Shown here piece after piece: positions 25,773 to 34,132 of a DNA stretch of 64,000 nucleotides. Every line of letters begins with the position of its first letter. The first letter of the stretch is position 1. Under the pieces are notes generated by a model. It did not search any database. It saw only the letters and a program-made list of their open reading frames with translations, and had not been told where the DNA came from. The stretch is from an uncultured Porphyromonadaceae bacterium (GTDB taxonomy: Bacteria > Bacteroidota > Bacteroidia > Bacteroidales > Muribaculaceae). Location of the stretch: the NCBI GenBank assembly GCA_947175495.1, contig CAMWNB010000001.1, forward strand, positions 1 to 64,000. The letters are read 5' to 3'. The position numbers and the translations under genes are program-made.

Positions 25773-27500
25773 TTATCTTACAAATACCTTTTCGGTGCTG
25801 TTGCCGACTTTGCGGATGTACACGCCGGGCACGAGCTGTCCGGCATCCATGCGCATGCCGCTGAGGTTGTAGTACTCGGCGGGAGCGGCGCTGTCGATGG
25901 CCACGTCCTCGATGCCGGTGGAGGTGCGGCGTTCTACGAGGCGCACGTTGTCGATGTGGTAGTCGGCCTTGTCGGATTCGATGCCCAGACGCAGCTTGAA
26001 CTCGTTGCCAACCTGCGTGTCGGAGGGAATCTCGGTTTCCTGTTCGGTCCAGGTCTCTGCGGGAGCGTGCTGGATGTAATCGGTGTATTTCAGTTCCTCG
26101 TCGTCGGCCTGCACGCGCATTTTCTTGTAATTGTCGTCGGCCGCATTGCGGTAGAGATCAAACTTGATGGCCGAATAGTTGGCGAGGGTCTTGCCTTCGG
26201 GCAGCGTCACGTCGAGTTCGTGCACGGTGTTGTAGTTGCCGCCGGTGAAGCGTGCGGTGAGATTCTGCTTGTCGGCGGGGTCGGCTGCAGTCACGGCAGT
26301 GCCTGCTGTGCCGCTGCCGTCGCGTGCCCATGTGGGCAGCTCTACGTCCACGGCGTTGTGGTGCTGGAAGTCGTTGACCATCAGTGCTCCGTCAGCGACG
26401 GTGCCATTGGTGGTGGCGTAGAAGCCGACGGGATCGGGTGTGTTGCCCTGCGATTCGCGTTCTTCAAGGCGCACGTTGTCTACGGCGTAGTGGGCGCTGT
26501 TGCTGCTGATGCCGAAATGGAGCAGGAAGCTGTTGCCGGTCTCGGTGGCCTCGTCGATGGTGTAGGATTTAGTGGTCCACGTGGCGGCGGGGGCCTGCTC
26601 GATGTAGCTGTTGTCTTCGTTGATGATTTCGTCGTCGGCCCACACCATCATTTTTTTGTGGTTGTCGTCGTCGCTGAAGCGGTAGAGGTCGAAGGCCACG
26701 GTCTTGTAGTCCTTCAGTGTTTTTCCTTCGGGGAGAGTGACGCTCACTTCCATGTAGGTGTTGTAGTCGCCACCTGTCATCACGGCCACGAGATTTGTGG
26801 CTTTGTCGGGGTCAACGGCAATCTCGCCGGTGCCCGCCGCGCTGCCGTATCGTCCCCACAGGGGTGCCATGTCGCCGGGCGCCTTGGTCTGGTAGTCCTG
26901 GACCATGAGCCAGCCGTCGGCGGCGGTGCCGTTTCTGGTTTCGTCGTAGGTGCCTGGAGCGACGGCTTCGCCACGTTCCTGCAGGCGGATGTTGTCGACG
27001 GCGAATGCGTCGTCGTTGTGGCCTTTGAAGCCGATGGCTATCTGCACTTCCGAGCCTGCGGCTGTGGCGTCGAGTTCGTACATGAAGTGTTTCCACACTT
27101 CTTTGTCGCCGTTGCCGCCCACATCGTTGCCGTTTGGCTCGCGCACGGCTTTGCCGTCGACGTACACGAATATCGACTTGTAGGTCATGTTGTAGTTGAA
27201 CACGTCGAAGTCCAGGGCCTTGTAGTCGGCGATGGTCTTTCCTTCGGGGAGGCTGACGGTCACGAGCAGGCCGGTGTTGTAGTCGCCGCCGGTGAACTTG
27301 GCGGCATGGTTGTCGGCGTTGTCGTCGGTGGCCACAGTCTCGATGGTCACTGTGCCGGAGCCATCCTGGCCAAAGAGGTTGAACAGGCCCGGAGTGGACG
27401 GATTGCTTTCGAAGTCCTCGACTGTCAGCCAGTCGCCGGCGGCAGCCGATGCGCTCAGTGCGGCGAAGACAGCCACGGAGAGTGCGTAGATTTTTTTCAT
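25773..27500 (-). CDS. Secreted protein of three binding-like repeats with C-terminal sorting domain
   Basis: 575 residues with a signal peptide (about 1-20) and no catalytic domain I recognise. Three homologous domains of about 172-176 residues each end in a near-identical block: DNIRLQER (Asp169), DNVRLEER (Asp341), DNVRLVER (Asp517). Each contains TGGDYNT or TGGNYNT followed by VTLPEGKT. This is a beta-sandwich-like pattern resembling carbohydrate-binding modules. A similar domain forms the N-terminus of the adjacent GH8 protein. The C-terminus (EYYNLSGMRMDAGQLVPGVY...KVFVR) matches Por/T9SS sorting domains. It starts 11 bases after the GH8 gene, so the two are one operon. I infer a secreted or surface glycan-binding partner of GH8; binding is unproven. 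Confidence 0.75.
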   Translation of the reverse strand: MKKIYALSVAVFAALSASAAAGDWLTVEDFESNPSTPGLFNLFGQDGSGTVTIETVATDDNADNHAAKFTGGDYNTGLLVTVSLPEGKTIADYKALDFDVFNYNMTYKSIFVYVDGKAVREPNGNDVGGNGDKEVWKHFMYELDATAAGSEVQIAIGFKGHNDDAFAVDNIRLQERGEAVAPGTYDETRNGTAADGWLMVQDYQTKAPGDMAPLWGRYGSAAGTGEIAVDPDKATNLVAVMTGGDYNTYMEVSVTLPEGKTLKDYKTVAFDLYRFSDDDNHKKMMVWADDEIINEDNSYIEQAPAATWTTKSYTIDEATETGNSFLLHFGISSNSAHYAVDNVRLEERESQGNTPDPVGFYATTNGTVADGALMVNDFQHHNAVDVELPTWARDGSGTAGTAVTAADPADKQNLTARFTGGNYNTVHELDVTLPEGKTLANYSAIKFDLYRNAADDNYKKMRVQADDEELKYTDYIQHAPAETWTEQETEIPSDTQVGNEFKLRLGIESDKADYHIDNVRLVERRTSTGIEDVAIDSAAPAEYYNLSGMRMDAGQLVPGVYIRKVGNSTEKVFVR

Positions 27501-27511
27501 GGTGTGTGGTT

Positions 27512-29395
27512 TTATTTGATTAATACTTTGGTGCTTGCACCGTTTTGTCGTTTGATATAGATGCCGGGCGTGGCTGATTCAGGCCGCACGCGCAGTCCGC
27601 GGAGGTCGAAGTACTCGGCTTCCGTTGCATCGGATTTTACATCAGTAATGTTTGTGGCGGCCGTGGGCCCGTAGATGCGGTAGCGTCCCGCGCAGTTGAG
27701 CCAGTTGAGGAAGTAAAGGCAACCGTCGTAGTAGCGGTAGCGTCCAGTGGGTATGGCCGTGTCGTAGAAATTCTCTACGAATTTCCATGCGTTCTTGTTG
27801 TCGCAGGCGAGCGCTCCCGATGCGTTGCAGGCCACGAGGCCCGGCGAGTGGTCGGTGTTGCCGTTCTTGTCTTGCCCGTCGAGGGTGTAGATGCTGTGGT
27901 ACTCAGTTATGCCTTTGGAAAGGAAGAACGCGTACATGCGGTTGACCAGTTCGGTGTAGGGTGCGTCGGCGGGTTTGAACCAAGCGTAGTCCATGGCCAT
28001 GTTCATGATGCAGCGCCATGCGTCGTAGAGGAAATCCGCGTGGTCGCCGTCGCCCTGGTGGGCGGATCCGTCGAAGTTGGCGTAGTCGGGCATCAGACCG
28101 GTTCGGGCATTGGCGAATCTCGGGAACATCTCGCGGCTCTTGGCGGCAAGACGGGCATAGAAATCATTGTTGCCGTCGGCCCACTTGCTCCACAGCTCGT
28201 AGAACGCGGGCAGATGGTAGGAAGGGTCGGTGAACTTCGCCGCCGAGGCGTAGGGCACGAAAACCACTTGCATCTCTGTGGGGTCGAAAAGCTGCGTGTA
28301 CGAAGAGTAGGGGTTGATGTCCTTGGCCGGTTTTTCCAGGCACATGTCCAGGATATAGTTGGCTTCGCGGCTGTAGTTATAGATGCCTTCGCCGTCGCCC
28401 CAGCGGCCGGAGGCGAACATAAGAGCCATGACGAAGTACTCCTCGCCGTCGGAAGCCGGGGTGTTGCCTTTCTTGGAGCCGTCGGTGTTGCACTGCCATG
28501 AGAAGTAGCCGCGGCGCTCGTCGTCGGAGGGGAACTGCATGTAGGTCTTTGCCCACTTCCACAGAGCGTCGAACTCGGCGCGTCGGTCGAGCTGCACGCA
28601 CACCATCATGCCGTAGGACATACCTTCCGTGCGCACGTCGGCGTTGTTCACATCAAGGATGTAGGCCATGTCTGGGCCGCTTTCGTAGTAAAGGCGCTCG
28701 GTGTCCTTGTCGCCCTCGAAGTAGGTGGCCCACAGGTCGTCGATGCGCTGCTGCACTTGCTCCTCCGTGTAGCCGGCTTCGGCAAACAGGTTGCGGTAGC
28801 GGCCGGTGTAGAAGGCGCCTTTTTCGGGCAGCACGGGGTCGTCGAGGTTGAGGTCGTAGCTGAAGCTGATTTCCGAGATGTAGTATTTCATCTTGTCGTC
28901 GTTCAGACCGATGGCGAAGGCGAATGTCGACAGCGATTTCTGCGCGTCGGTAAGCGTCAGCGCGCCGTCGTCGATCTGTTTGTTCAGCCACTTGTCTTTG
29001 TCACCCTGGTTGGGATATTCGTCGTTGCCGTCGGCTTTTGTGTTCTTGAACACGAGCGCGCCGTCCACGTAGGCGAGCAGCTGTTTGTAGTTGGCGTATT
29101 GTTCGTTGCCCGACGACGGGATGTAGATTTTCACCGACACGCCCGAGCAGTCGCCGAGGGTGATGCCCGCAGGAAGCGTGACGTCGACCTGCGGCACGGC
29201 GTTGTAGGCTGCGCAGCTCATCTGCAGCACGTGTCCTGTGCCTGCCGGGTTCTGCACGACGGTAGCTGTGCCACCGCTTCCGGCCACAGTGTAGTTTGTT
29301 CCGATTGTCTCGTTGTTGAAGTCTATTGTATATTTGGCAGCGCCGGCCGACAGGGCCGTGGCGAGTGCCAGCAACAGACAGATTTTGTTCTTCAT
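27512..29395 (-). CDS. Glycoside hydrolase family 8, exo-oligoxylanase-like, with N-terminal binding-like domain
   Basis: 627 residues from ATG 29395 (MKNKICLLLALATALSAGAA signal peptide); an ATG 22 codons upstream is rejected. Residues about 20-180 form a domain like those of the neighbouring triple-repeat protein (VDVTLPAGITLGD). The GH8 (alpha/alpha)6 domain follows: DVRTEGMSYGMM with candidate general acid Glu257, YFSWQCNTDGSKKG, ASDGEEYFVMALMFASGRWG and HQGDGDHADFLYDAWR. These fit reducing-end xylose-releasing exo-oligoxylanase better than GH8 cellulases. The C-terminus is a Por/T9SS-like sorting domain (EYFDLRGLRV...GIYIKR). First gene of a two-gene operon. Confidence 0.86.
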   Translation of the reverse strand: MKNKICLLLALATALSAGAAKYTIDFNNETIGTNYTVAGSGGTATVVQNPAGTGHVLQMSCAAYNAVPQVDVTLPAGITLGDCSGVSVKIYIPSSGNEQYANYKQLLAYVDGALVFKNTKADGNDEYPNQGDKDKWLNKQIDDGALTLTDAQKSLSTFAFAIGLNDDKMKYYISEISFSYDLNLDDPVLPEKGAFYTGRYRNLFAEAGYTEEQVQQRIDDLWATYFEGDKDTERLYYESGPDMAYILDVNNADVRTEGMSYGMMVCVQLDRRAEFDALWKWAKTYMQFPSDDERRGYFSWQCNTDGSKKGNTPASDGEEYFVMALMFASGRWGDGEGIYNYSREANYILDMCLEKPAKDINPYSSYTQLFDPTEMQVVFVPYASAAKFTDPSYHLPAFYELWSKWADGNNDFYARLAAKSREMFPRFANARTGLMPDYANFDGSAHQGDGDHADFLYDAWRCIMNMAMDYAWFKPADAPYTELVNRMYAFFLSKGITEYHSIYTLDGQDKNGNTDHSPGLVACNASGALACDNKNAWKFVENFYDTAIPTGRYRYYDGCLYFLNWLNCAGRYRIYGPTAATNITDVKSDATEAEYFDLRGLRVRPESATPGIYIKRQNGASTKVLIK

Positions 29396-29423
29396 GGTAA
29401 ATTCCGGTCTTATAAATTCTCGG

Positions 29424-29466
29424 CAAATGTAGACAAAAGAGGCAAGATTACCCCCCCCCAATTGTT
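29424..29466 (-). promoter_or_regulatory. GH8 operon promoter with a G9 run between activator half-site and -7 box
   Basis: On the minus strand AACAA (29466-29462), exactly 30 bases, TACATTTG (29431-29424). The 30-base spacer contains nine G (plus-strand C 29451-29459). No -33 box at the usual distance. The AACAA/AACAT-N30-TAnnTTTG layout is shared with the susC and GH31 promoters. Further TGTTAC copies lie at 29491 and 29513, 22 bp apart. Confidence 0.5.
29451..29459. repeat. Homopolymer C9/G9 tract in the GH8 promoter
   Basis: Nine C on the plus strand between the GH8 -7 box and its putative activator half-site. Confidence 0.9.
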
Positions 29467-29526
29467 AAAGTAAGTTAACAAAAATCCGGATGTTACGCCG
29501 CCCGCACACACTTGTTACATTGCCAT

Positions 29527-29700
29527 GCTTTTGCCCTCGCTTAATCGTATCTTTGGCCGTGCCTTAGATACTCACGCTCGGCAAAATCAAATAAATTTGC
29601 TTTTGCTCTCGCTTAATCGTATCTTTGGCTATGCCTTAGATACTCACGCTCGGCGAAAGCAAATAAATTTGCTTTTGCCCTCGCTTAATCGTATCTTTGC
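29527..29700 (+). repeat. Tandem 72-bp repeats (2.4 copies), each carrying a promoter
   Basis: Units begin at 29527, 29599 and 29671 (last partial, to 29700) with only a few base differences. Each holds TATCTTTG (29548-29555, 29620-29627, 29692-29699). Copies 2 and 3 have TTTG exactly 20 bases before that box (29596-29599, 29668-29671); copy 1 has lost it. At the unit junctions a near-perfect inverted repeat (GCGAAAGCAAAT-AA-ATTTGCTTTTGC, 29653-29678) overlaps the -33 box. The array feeds the GH95 gene at 29722, giving two to three stacked promoters. Confidence 0.85.
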
Positions 29701-29721
29701 AAATCACAAGTTATTTACTCC

Positions 29722-32127
29722 ATGAAGAAATACATTCTTGGGGCTTTGGCGGCCCTGAGCGCAACGGCGGCCGCGGGCGCCGATATGAATCCCGAAAAGA
29801 CTCTCTGGTACACGGCACCTGCCGAACAATGGGAGGAGACAGTGCCTGTGGGCAACGGACGCATGGGCATGATGCCCTATGGCAATCCGTTCTGCGAGCA
29901 TGTGGTGCTAAACGAAATCAGCATGTGGAGCGGCAGCCGTGCCGACTACGACAACCCCGAGGCTTCCAAAAGTCTGCCCGAGATACAACGTCTGCTCCGC
30001 GAGGGACGCAACCGCGAGGCGCAGGAGCTGATGTACACCACCTTCGTGCCGACGATGAGCACCGACGGGGGCACCTACGGCAGCTATCAGATGCTGGCCG
30101 ACATGAAGGTGGACATTGCGTATGCGTCGCACGAGGTGAGCGGCTACCGCCGCTGGCTCGACTTGTCGGAGGCCTGCGCCTACACTACCTATACGATCGA
30201 CGGAACGGACTACACGCAGGAATGTTATGTGCCGCGCGGCGGCGACGTGATGGTCTACCGCATAGCAGCGTCGCGGCCCGGAGCGGTGAATTTCACCGCC
30301 ACGTTCTCGCGTCCCGAGCGTGCAGAGATGTCCTCGCCTGCGCGCGACCGCGTGATGCTCTCGGGCATGCTCGACAGTGGACAGAAGGGCGTCGACGGTG
30401 TGCGCTACGCTCTCGTGGCCGGTAGCCTGACGCTCGGCACGGACGCACGCACGGAGGCCACAGACTCCACTCTGAGCGTGAGCGGCGCCGACGAGGCTTA
30501 TATAATAATGAGCGCTGCCACGAGCTATCTCTACGGCATGCGCTATGCCACCGAGGCCGGGCATGCCGTGGACGATGCAATAGCTGCCGGCGACATGGCG
30601 GCAGTGAAGGCTGCAGGCGTCGCTGCCCACCGCGAGCTTTTCGACCGCGCGGAAGTGCGGCTGCCGCGCGGAGCCGCAGCCACTCTGCCCACCGACAGGC
30701 GCATAGCCGCTTTCGCCACCGAAGAAGATCCCTCGCTGGCCGCTCTCTACTACAACTACGGCCGCTACCTGCTCATCTGCAGCACGCTGCCCGGCTCGCT
30801 GCCGCCCAACCTGCAGGGCCTGTGGGCCAACGGCATCGGCACGCCCTGGAACGGTGACTACCACACCAACATCAACGTGCAGATGAACCACTGGCCTGCC
30901 GAACCCGGCAACCTCTCGGAGCTGCACGGCCCGCTGGTAGACCTTGTGAAGCGCGCGGTGGCCAACGGCGAGCATACGGCGCGTGTGTTCTACGGCCCGG
31001 ATGCCCGCGGCTGGGTGATGCACATGATGACTAACGTGTGGCAGTACACCGATCCGGGCGAGCATCCTTCGTGGGGCGCCACCAACACTGGCGGCGCATG
31101 GCTGTGCGCCCACCTCTGGGAGCACTACCTCTACACGGCCGACAAGCAGTATCTCTCCGAGATATATCCCATTCTGAAAGGGGCGGCGGAGTTTTTCCGC
31201 TCCACAATGATTACTGAGCCCAAGCACGGCTGGCTGGTGACGGCGCCGACGTCGTCGCCAGAGAACACATTCTATGTGGGCGCCGACCGCACGCCCATCA
31301 GTGTGTGCATGGGTCCGACGATGGATGCGCAGCTCATCCGCGAGCTGTACGCCAACACGGCTGCGGCCGCCGACCTGCTCGGCACCGACGCTCTCTACGC
31401 CGATTCGCTGCGCGCCGAGATGGCCATGCTGCCGCCATCTCGCATAGGCTCTGACGGCCGGCTGATGGAGTGGCTTGAGGAATACGAGGAGACAGACCCC
31501 CACCATCGCCATGTCAGCCACCTCTACGGGCTGCATCCCGGCAACCAGATTTCGGCCACTCTCACTCCCGACCTGGCCGACGCATGCCGCCGCACGCTCG
31601 ACCGCCGCGGAGATGCCGGCACGGGATGGAGCCGCGCGTGGAAGGTGAATTTCTGGGCGCGGCTGGCCGACGGCAACCGTGCCTACAAGCTGCTGCGCGC
31701 GCTGCTCGCACCGGCCTATACGCCCGAGGCTTCCGCGCAGCATGGCCCGGGCACGTTCCCGAACCTTTTCTGCTCGCATCCGCCGTTTCAGATGGACGGC
31801 AACTGGGGCGGTGCCGCCGGCATAGGCGAGATGCTGCTGCAGAGCCAGGACGGCTTCATCAATCCGCTGCCCGCGCTGCCCGACGCGTGGGCCGAAGGCA
31901 GCCTGCGCGGCTTCAAGGTGCGCGGCGGAGCCACCGTCGACCTCGCGTGGCACGACGGACGCCTTGCCGAGATGACCATTGCCGGCGGTCCCGTGGCAGC
32001 GCAGCGCCTGCGCGTGCCCGCGGGGGTGCGTAAAGTAAAAGTCGATGGCAAGCCTCAGCGTGCCACCGACTTCGTTGACCTCTCGCTCGAGCCCGGCCAA
32101 CGGGCCGTGCTGACGTTCGAGTACTAA
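29722..32127 (+). CDS. Glycoside hydrolase family 95 (alpha-L-fucosidase/alpha-L-galactosidase)
   Basis: 801 residues with signal peptide (MKKYILGALAALSATAAAGA). Order: N-terminal beta-domain from NPEKTLWYTAPAEQWEETVP with VPVGNGRMGMM, (alpha/alpha)6 barrel, C-terminal beta-domain. The catalytic-centre signatures of GH95 are NINVQMNHWPAEPGNLSE (Asn pair activating water), the Glu in LMEWLEEYEETDPHHRHVSHLYG (acid) and FQMDGNWGGAAGIGEML. It is an inverting exo-enzyme that removes terminal alpha-1,2-fucose, as on fucosylated xyloglucan, or alpha-L-galactose. Probably periplasmic. It stands alone behind the tandem promoter array and ends 10 bases from the convergent GH97 gene. Confidence 0.92.
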   Translation: MKKYILGALAALSATAAAGADMNPEKTLWYTAPAEQWEETVPVGNGRMGMMPYGNPFCEHVVLNEISMWSGSRADYDNPEASKSLPEIQRLLREGRNREAQELMYTTFVPTMSTDGGTYGSYQMLADMKVDIAYASHEVSGYRRWLDLSEACAYTTYTIDGTDYTQECYVPRGGDVMVYRIAASRPGAVNFTATFSRPERAEMSSPARDRVMLSGMLDSGQKGVDGVRYALVAGSLTLGTDARTEATDSTLSVSGADEAYIIMSAATSYLYGMRYATEAGHAVDDAIAAGDMAAVKAAGVAAHRELFDRAEVRLPRGAAATLPTDRRIAAFATEEDPSLAALYYNYGRYLLICSTLPGSLPPNLQGLWANGIGTPWNGDYHTNINVQMNHWPAEPGNLSELHGPLVDLVKRAVANGEHTARVFYGPDARGWVMHMMTNVWQYTDPGEHPSWGATNTGGAWLCAHLWEHYLYTADKQYLSEIYPILKGAAEFFRSTMITEPKHGWLVTAPTSSPENTFYVGADRTPISVCMGPTMDAQLIRELYANTAAAADLLGTDALYADSLRAEMAMLPPSRIGSDGRLMEWLEEYEETDPHHRHVSHLYGLHPGNQISATLTPDLADACRRTLDRRGDAGTGWSRAWKVNFWARLADGNRAYKLLRALLAPAYTPEASAQHGPGTFPNLFCSHPPFQMDGNWGGAAGIGEMLLQSQDGFINPLPALPDAWAEGSLRGFKVRGGATVDLAWHDGRLAEMTIAGGPVAAQRLRVPAGVRKVKVDGKPQRATDFVDLSLEPGQRAVLTFEY

Positions 32128-32137
32128 GAACCGGCTC

Positions 32138-34132
32138 TTAATTCTTCGCCTTAATAACTGCAGCGAAGCCACCGCCCGGCGCGAGCGACACGCGCAGGGG
32201 CGAAGCTGCGTCCACGGCCACGCGCTCTATGCGGTGGTCGGAGGGATGCTTTGCGGCGTTGACGCCGTCGCGGAGCACGATGGCCTCATAGGCGGATTCC
32301 GGAGCGAGGAAGGAGGTGTCGAGCGACAGCTCGCGCGGTTCGGTGCCGGTGATGGCGCCGATGTACCAGGTGTCGCCCTTGCGGCGCGCTATGGCCACAT
32401 ATTCGCCCACGCTGCCGGCGAGCACGCGCGTCTCGTCGAACACGGTGGGGATGGCGGCCATGAAGTCGGCGCAGGCGGGTTCGCGGTCGTAGGCCGTGGG
32501 CGAGTCGGCGAGCATCTGCAGGGCGCCGTCGTAGACCACATACATGGCCACCTGATGGGCGCGTGTGCCGAGGCTCATGGGCGCGTCGTTGCTCGGGCGG
32601 TAGGATGCGGCGGTGGAGTTGGTCATGGCGCCGGGCGTGTAGTCGAGCGGTCCGGCGGCCATGCGGATGAAGGGCACGGTGGCGTCGTAGCGCAGCTGGT
32701 CGGGTTGTCCGGGTTCGCCGAAGCGGCCCCACTTGTAGTTTTCAAGGCCTTTGACGCCCTCGTAGTTCACGATGTTGGGGTAGGTGCGGTGCAGTCCCAC
32801 GGGACGGAAGCCGTGCAGGTCGAGCAGCAGCCGGCTGTCGGCGGCAGCCTCGGCTATGCGCGCCACGGACGATATCACCTGCTGGTCGTCGCGGTCGAAG
32901 AAGTCGACCTTGAAGCCTTTCACGCCCATATCGGCGAAGCGGCGCATCAGCGCCGGCGCGTCGTCCTTGAGCTGTCGCCATGTGGCCCAGAGGATTATGC
33001 CCACGCCTTTGGAGGCGGCGTGGTCGATGATGGCCTGCAGGTCGATGTCGGGGTTGATGTCGAGCAGGTCGCCGTTGTCGGTGGCCCAGCCTTCGTCGAG
33101 AATGACGTATTCGAGGCCTTTGCGAGCGGCGAAGTCGATGTAGTGTCTGTAGGTGGCCGTGTTGATGCCGGCGGGGAAGTCGACGCCGGTGAGACCCCAG
33201 TCGTTCCACCAGTCCCACGCTACCTTGCCAGGGCGAATCCACGAGGTGTCGTGAATCTTCGAAGGTTCGGCAAGGCGCATGGCCAGGTCGAGGTCGGGCA
33301 GCTGTGCGTCGTCGCGAACCACGGCTACGGCTCGCCATGGCAACGCCGCCGTGCCTGCCGTGCGGGCTATGCAGCCGGCATCGGATGTGGGAATGAGATT
33401 GAGCCGGTTGAAGCCGCCCACCTTGTCGGTGGCGGGCAGCGGAGCGTGGATGCTTCCGAGCAGGCCGTCGCCCCGGTGGCGCAGCATCATGCCGGGATAG
33501 TCGTAGAGCGCGCCTTCCATCACCAGCGCCTTGACGCCGCCGTCGAGTTCGACAAGCAGGGGAGTCACTGCAAGGGTATCGGTCGGGAGTGTGGCGAGCG
33601 GAAGCTCGTCGTAATAGCTTTCAAAGGAGAAGCTGTAGGGATAGGACGGGTCGCGCAGGTCGTTGACGAGCGGCACCCATGCTTTGCTCCGGGGCGCGAA
33701 ACCGAACTCGGCGGTTTCGGAGATGATGGTCGCGCTGTCGGGCTGCGCCAGCACCACGCGGTAGGCGGCGGCATCGTCGTAGGCGCGCAGTTGCAGTGCG
33801 TAGCCTCCGCGCAGGTCGAGAGTGAGCTGGTTGTAGCGGTCGGCTACCGTCGTCTTGCGGTAGAGGGGTGTGTCGAACGTGGTGTCGACGCTGCTGCGGC
33901 GAGTGCGGCGCACCTTTGCGTCGGTGCCGAGCGTGCGTCCGTCGGCCAGTTCCACGGCAATGCGCGACGGGCGTATTACCTCTGTGCCGTCCATGGCGAT
34001 GCTCCATGTGAGCGTCTTGCCTGCGTCAACACTGATGCAGAGGCGTCCGTCGGGCGAGGCTACGGTGTAGGTGCGTGCCTGCGCGCAGCCTGCCACGAGC
34101 AGTGCGGCGGCGAGAATGTGGCGTAGTTTCAT
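32138..34132 (-). CDS. Glycoside hydrolase family 97, retaining type (alpha-galactosidase-like)
   Basis: 664 residues from ATG 34132 (MKLRHILAAALLVAGC), a lipoprotein signal with Cys16 and no acidic residues after it, so probably periplasmic-facing. Domains: N-terminal beta-supersandwich, (beta/alpha)8 barrel from about 290, C-terminal beta-domain. The barrel has WDWWNDWG, EYVILDEGWA and KGFKVDFFDRDDQQ with Asp410. In GH97 an Asp at this point marks the retaining alpha-galactosidase group, while inverting SusB-type enzymes lack it. It overlaps the GH43 gene by four bases (ATGA). The natural galactose of xyloglucan is beta-linked, so the true substrate is open; an alpha-galactoside or related alpha-linked sugar is possible. 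Confidence 0.88.
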   Translation of the reverse strand: MKLRHILAAALLVAGCAQARTYTVASPDGRLCISVDAGKTLTWSIAMDGTEVIRPSRIAVELADGRTLGTDAKVRRTRRSSVDTTFDTPLYRKTTVADRYNQLTLDLRGGYALQLRAYDDAAAYRVVLAQPDSATIISETAEFGFAPRSKAWVPLVNDLRDPSYPYSFSFESYYDELPLATLPTDTLAVTPLLVELDGGVKALVMEGALYDYPGMMLRHRGDGLLGSIHAPLPATDKVGGFNRLNLIPTSDAGCIARTAGTAALPWRAVAVVRDDAQLPDLDLAMRLAEPSKIHDTSWIRPGKVAWDWWNDWGLTGVDFPAGINTATYRHYIDFAARKGLEYVILDEGWATDNGDLLDINPDIDLQAIIDHAASKGVGIILWATWRQLKDDAPALMRRFADMGVKGFKVDFFDRDDQQVISSVARIAEAAADSRLLLDLHGFRPVGLHRTYPNIVNYEGVKGLENYKWGRFGEPGQPDQLRYDATVPFIRMAAGPLDYTPGAMTNSTAASYRPSNDAPMSLGTRAHQVAMYVVYDGALQMLADSPTAYDREPACADFMAAIPTVFDETRVLAGSVGEYVAIARRKGDTWYIGAITGTEPRELSLDTSFLAPESAYEAIVLRDGVNAAKHPSDHRIERVAVDAASPLRVSLAPGGGFAAVIKAKN

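Noticed and set aside
29527-29700. CRISPR array
   Set aside because: Repeats are 72 bp in direct tandem with no spacers and contain promoter boxes; no cas genes nearby.
30293-30580. Short minus-strand frames within the GH95 gene
   Set aside because: Arg/Pro/Ser-rich shadows typical of off-frame reading in GC-rich DNA.
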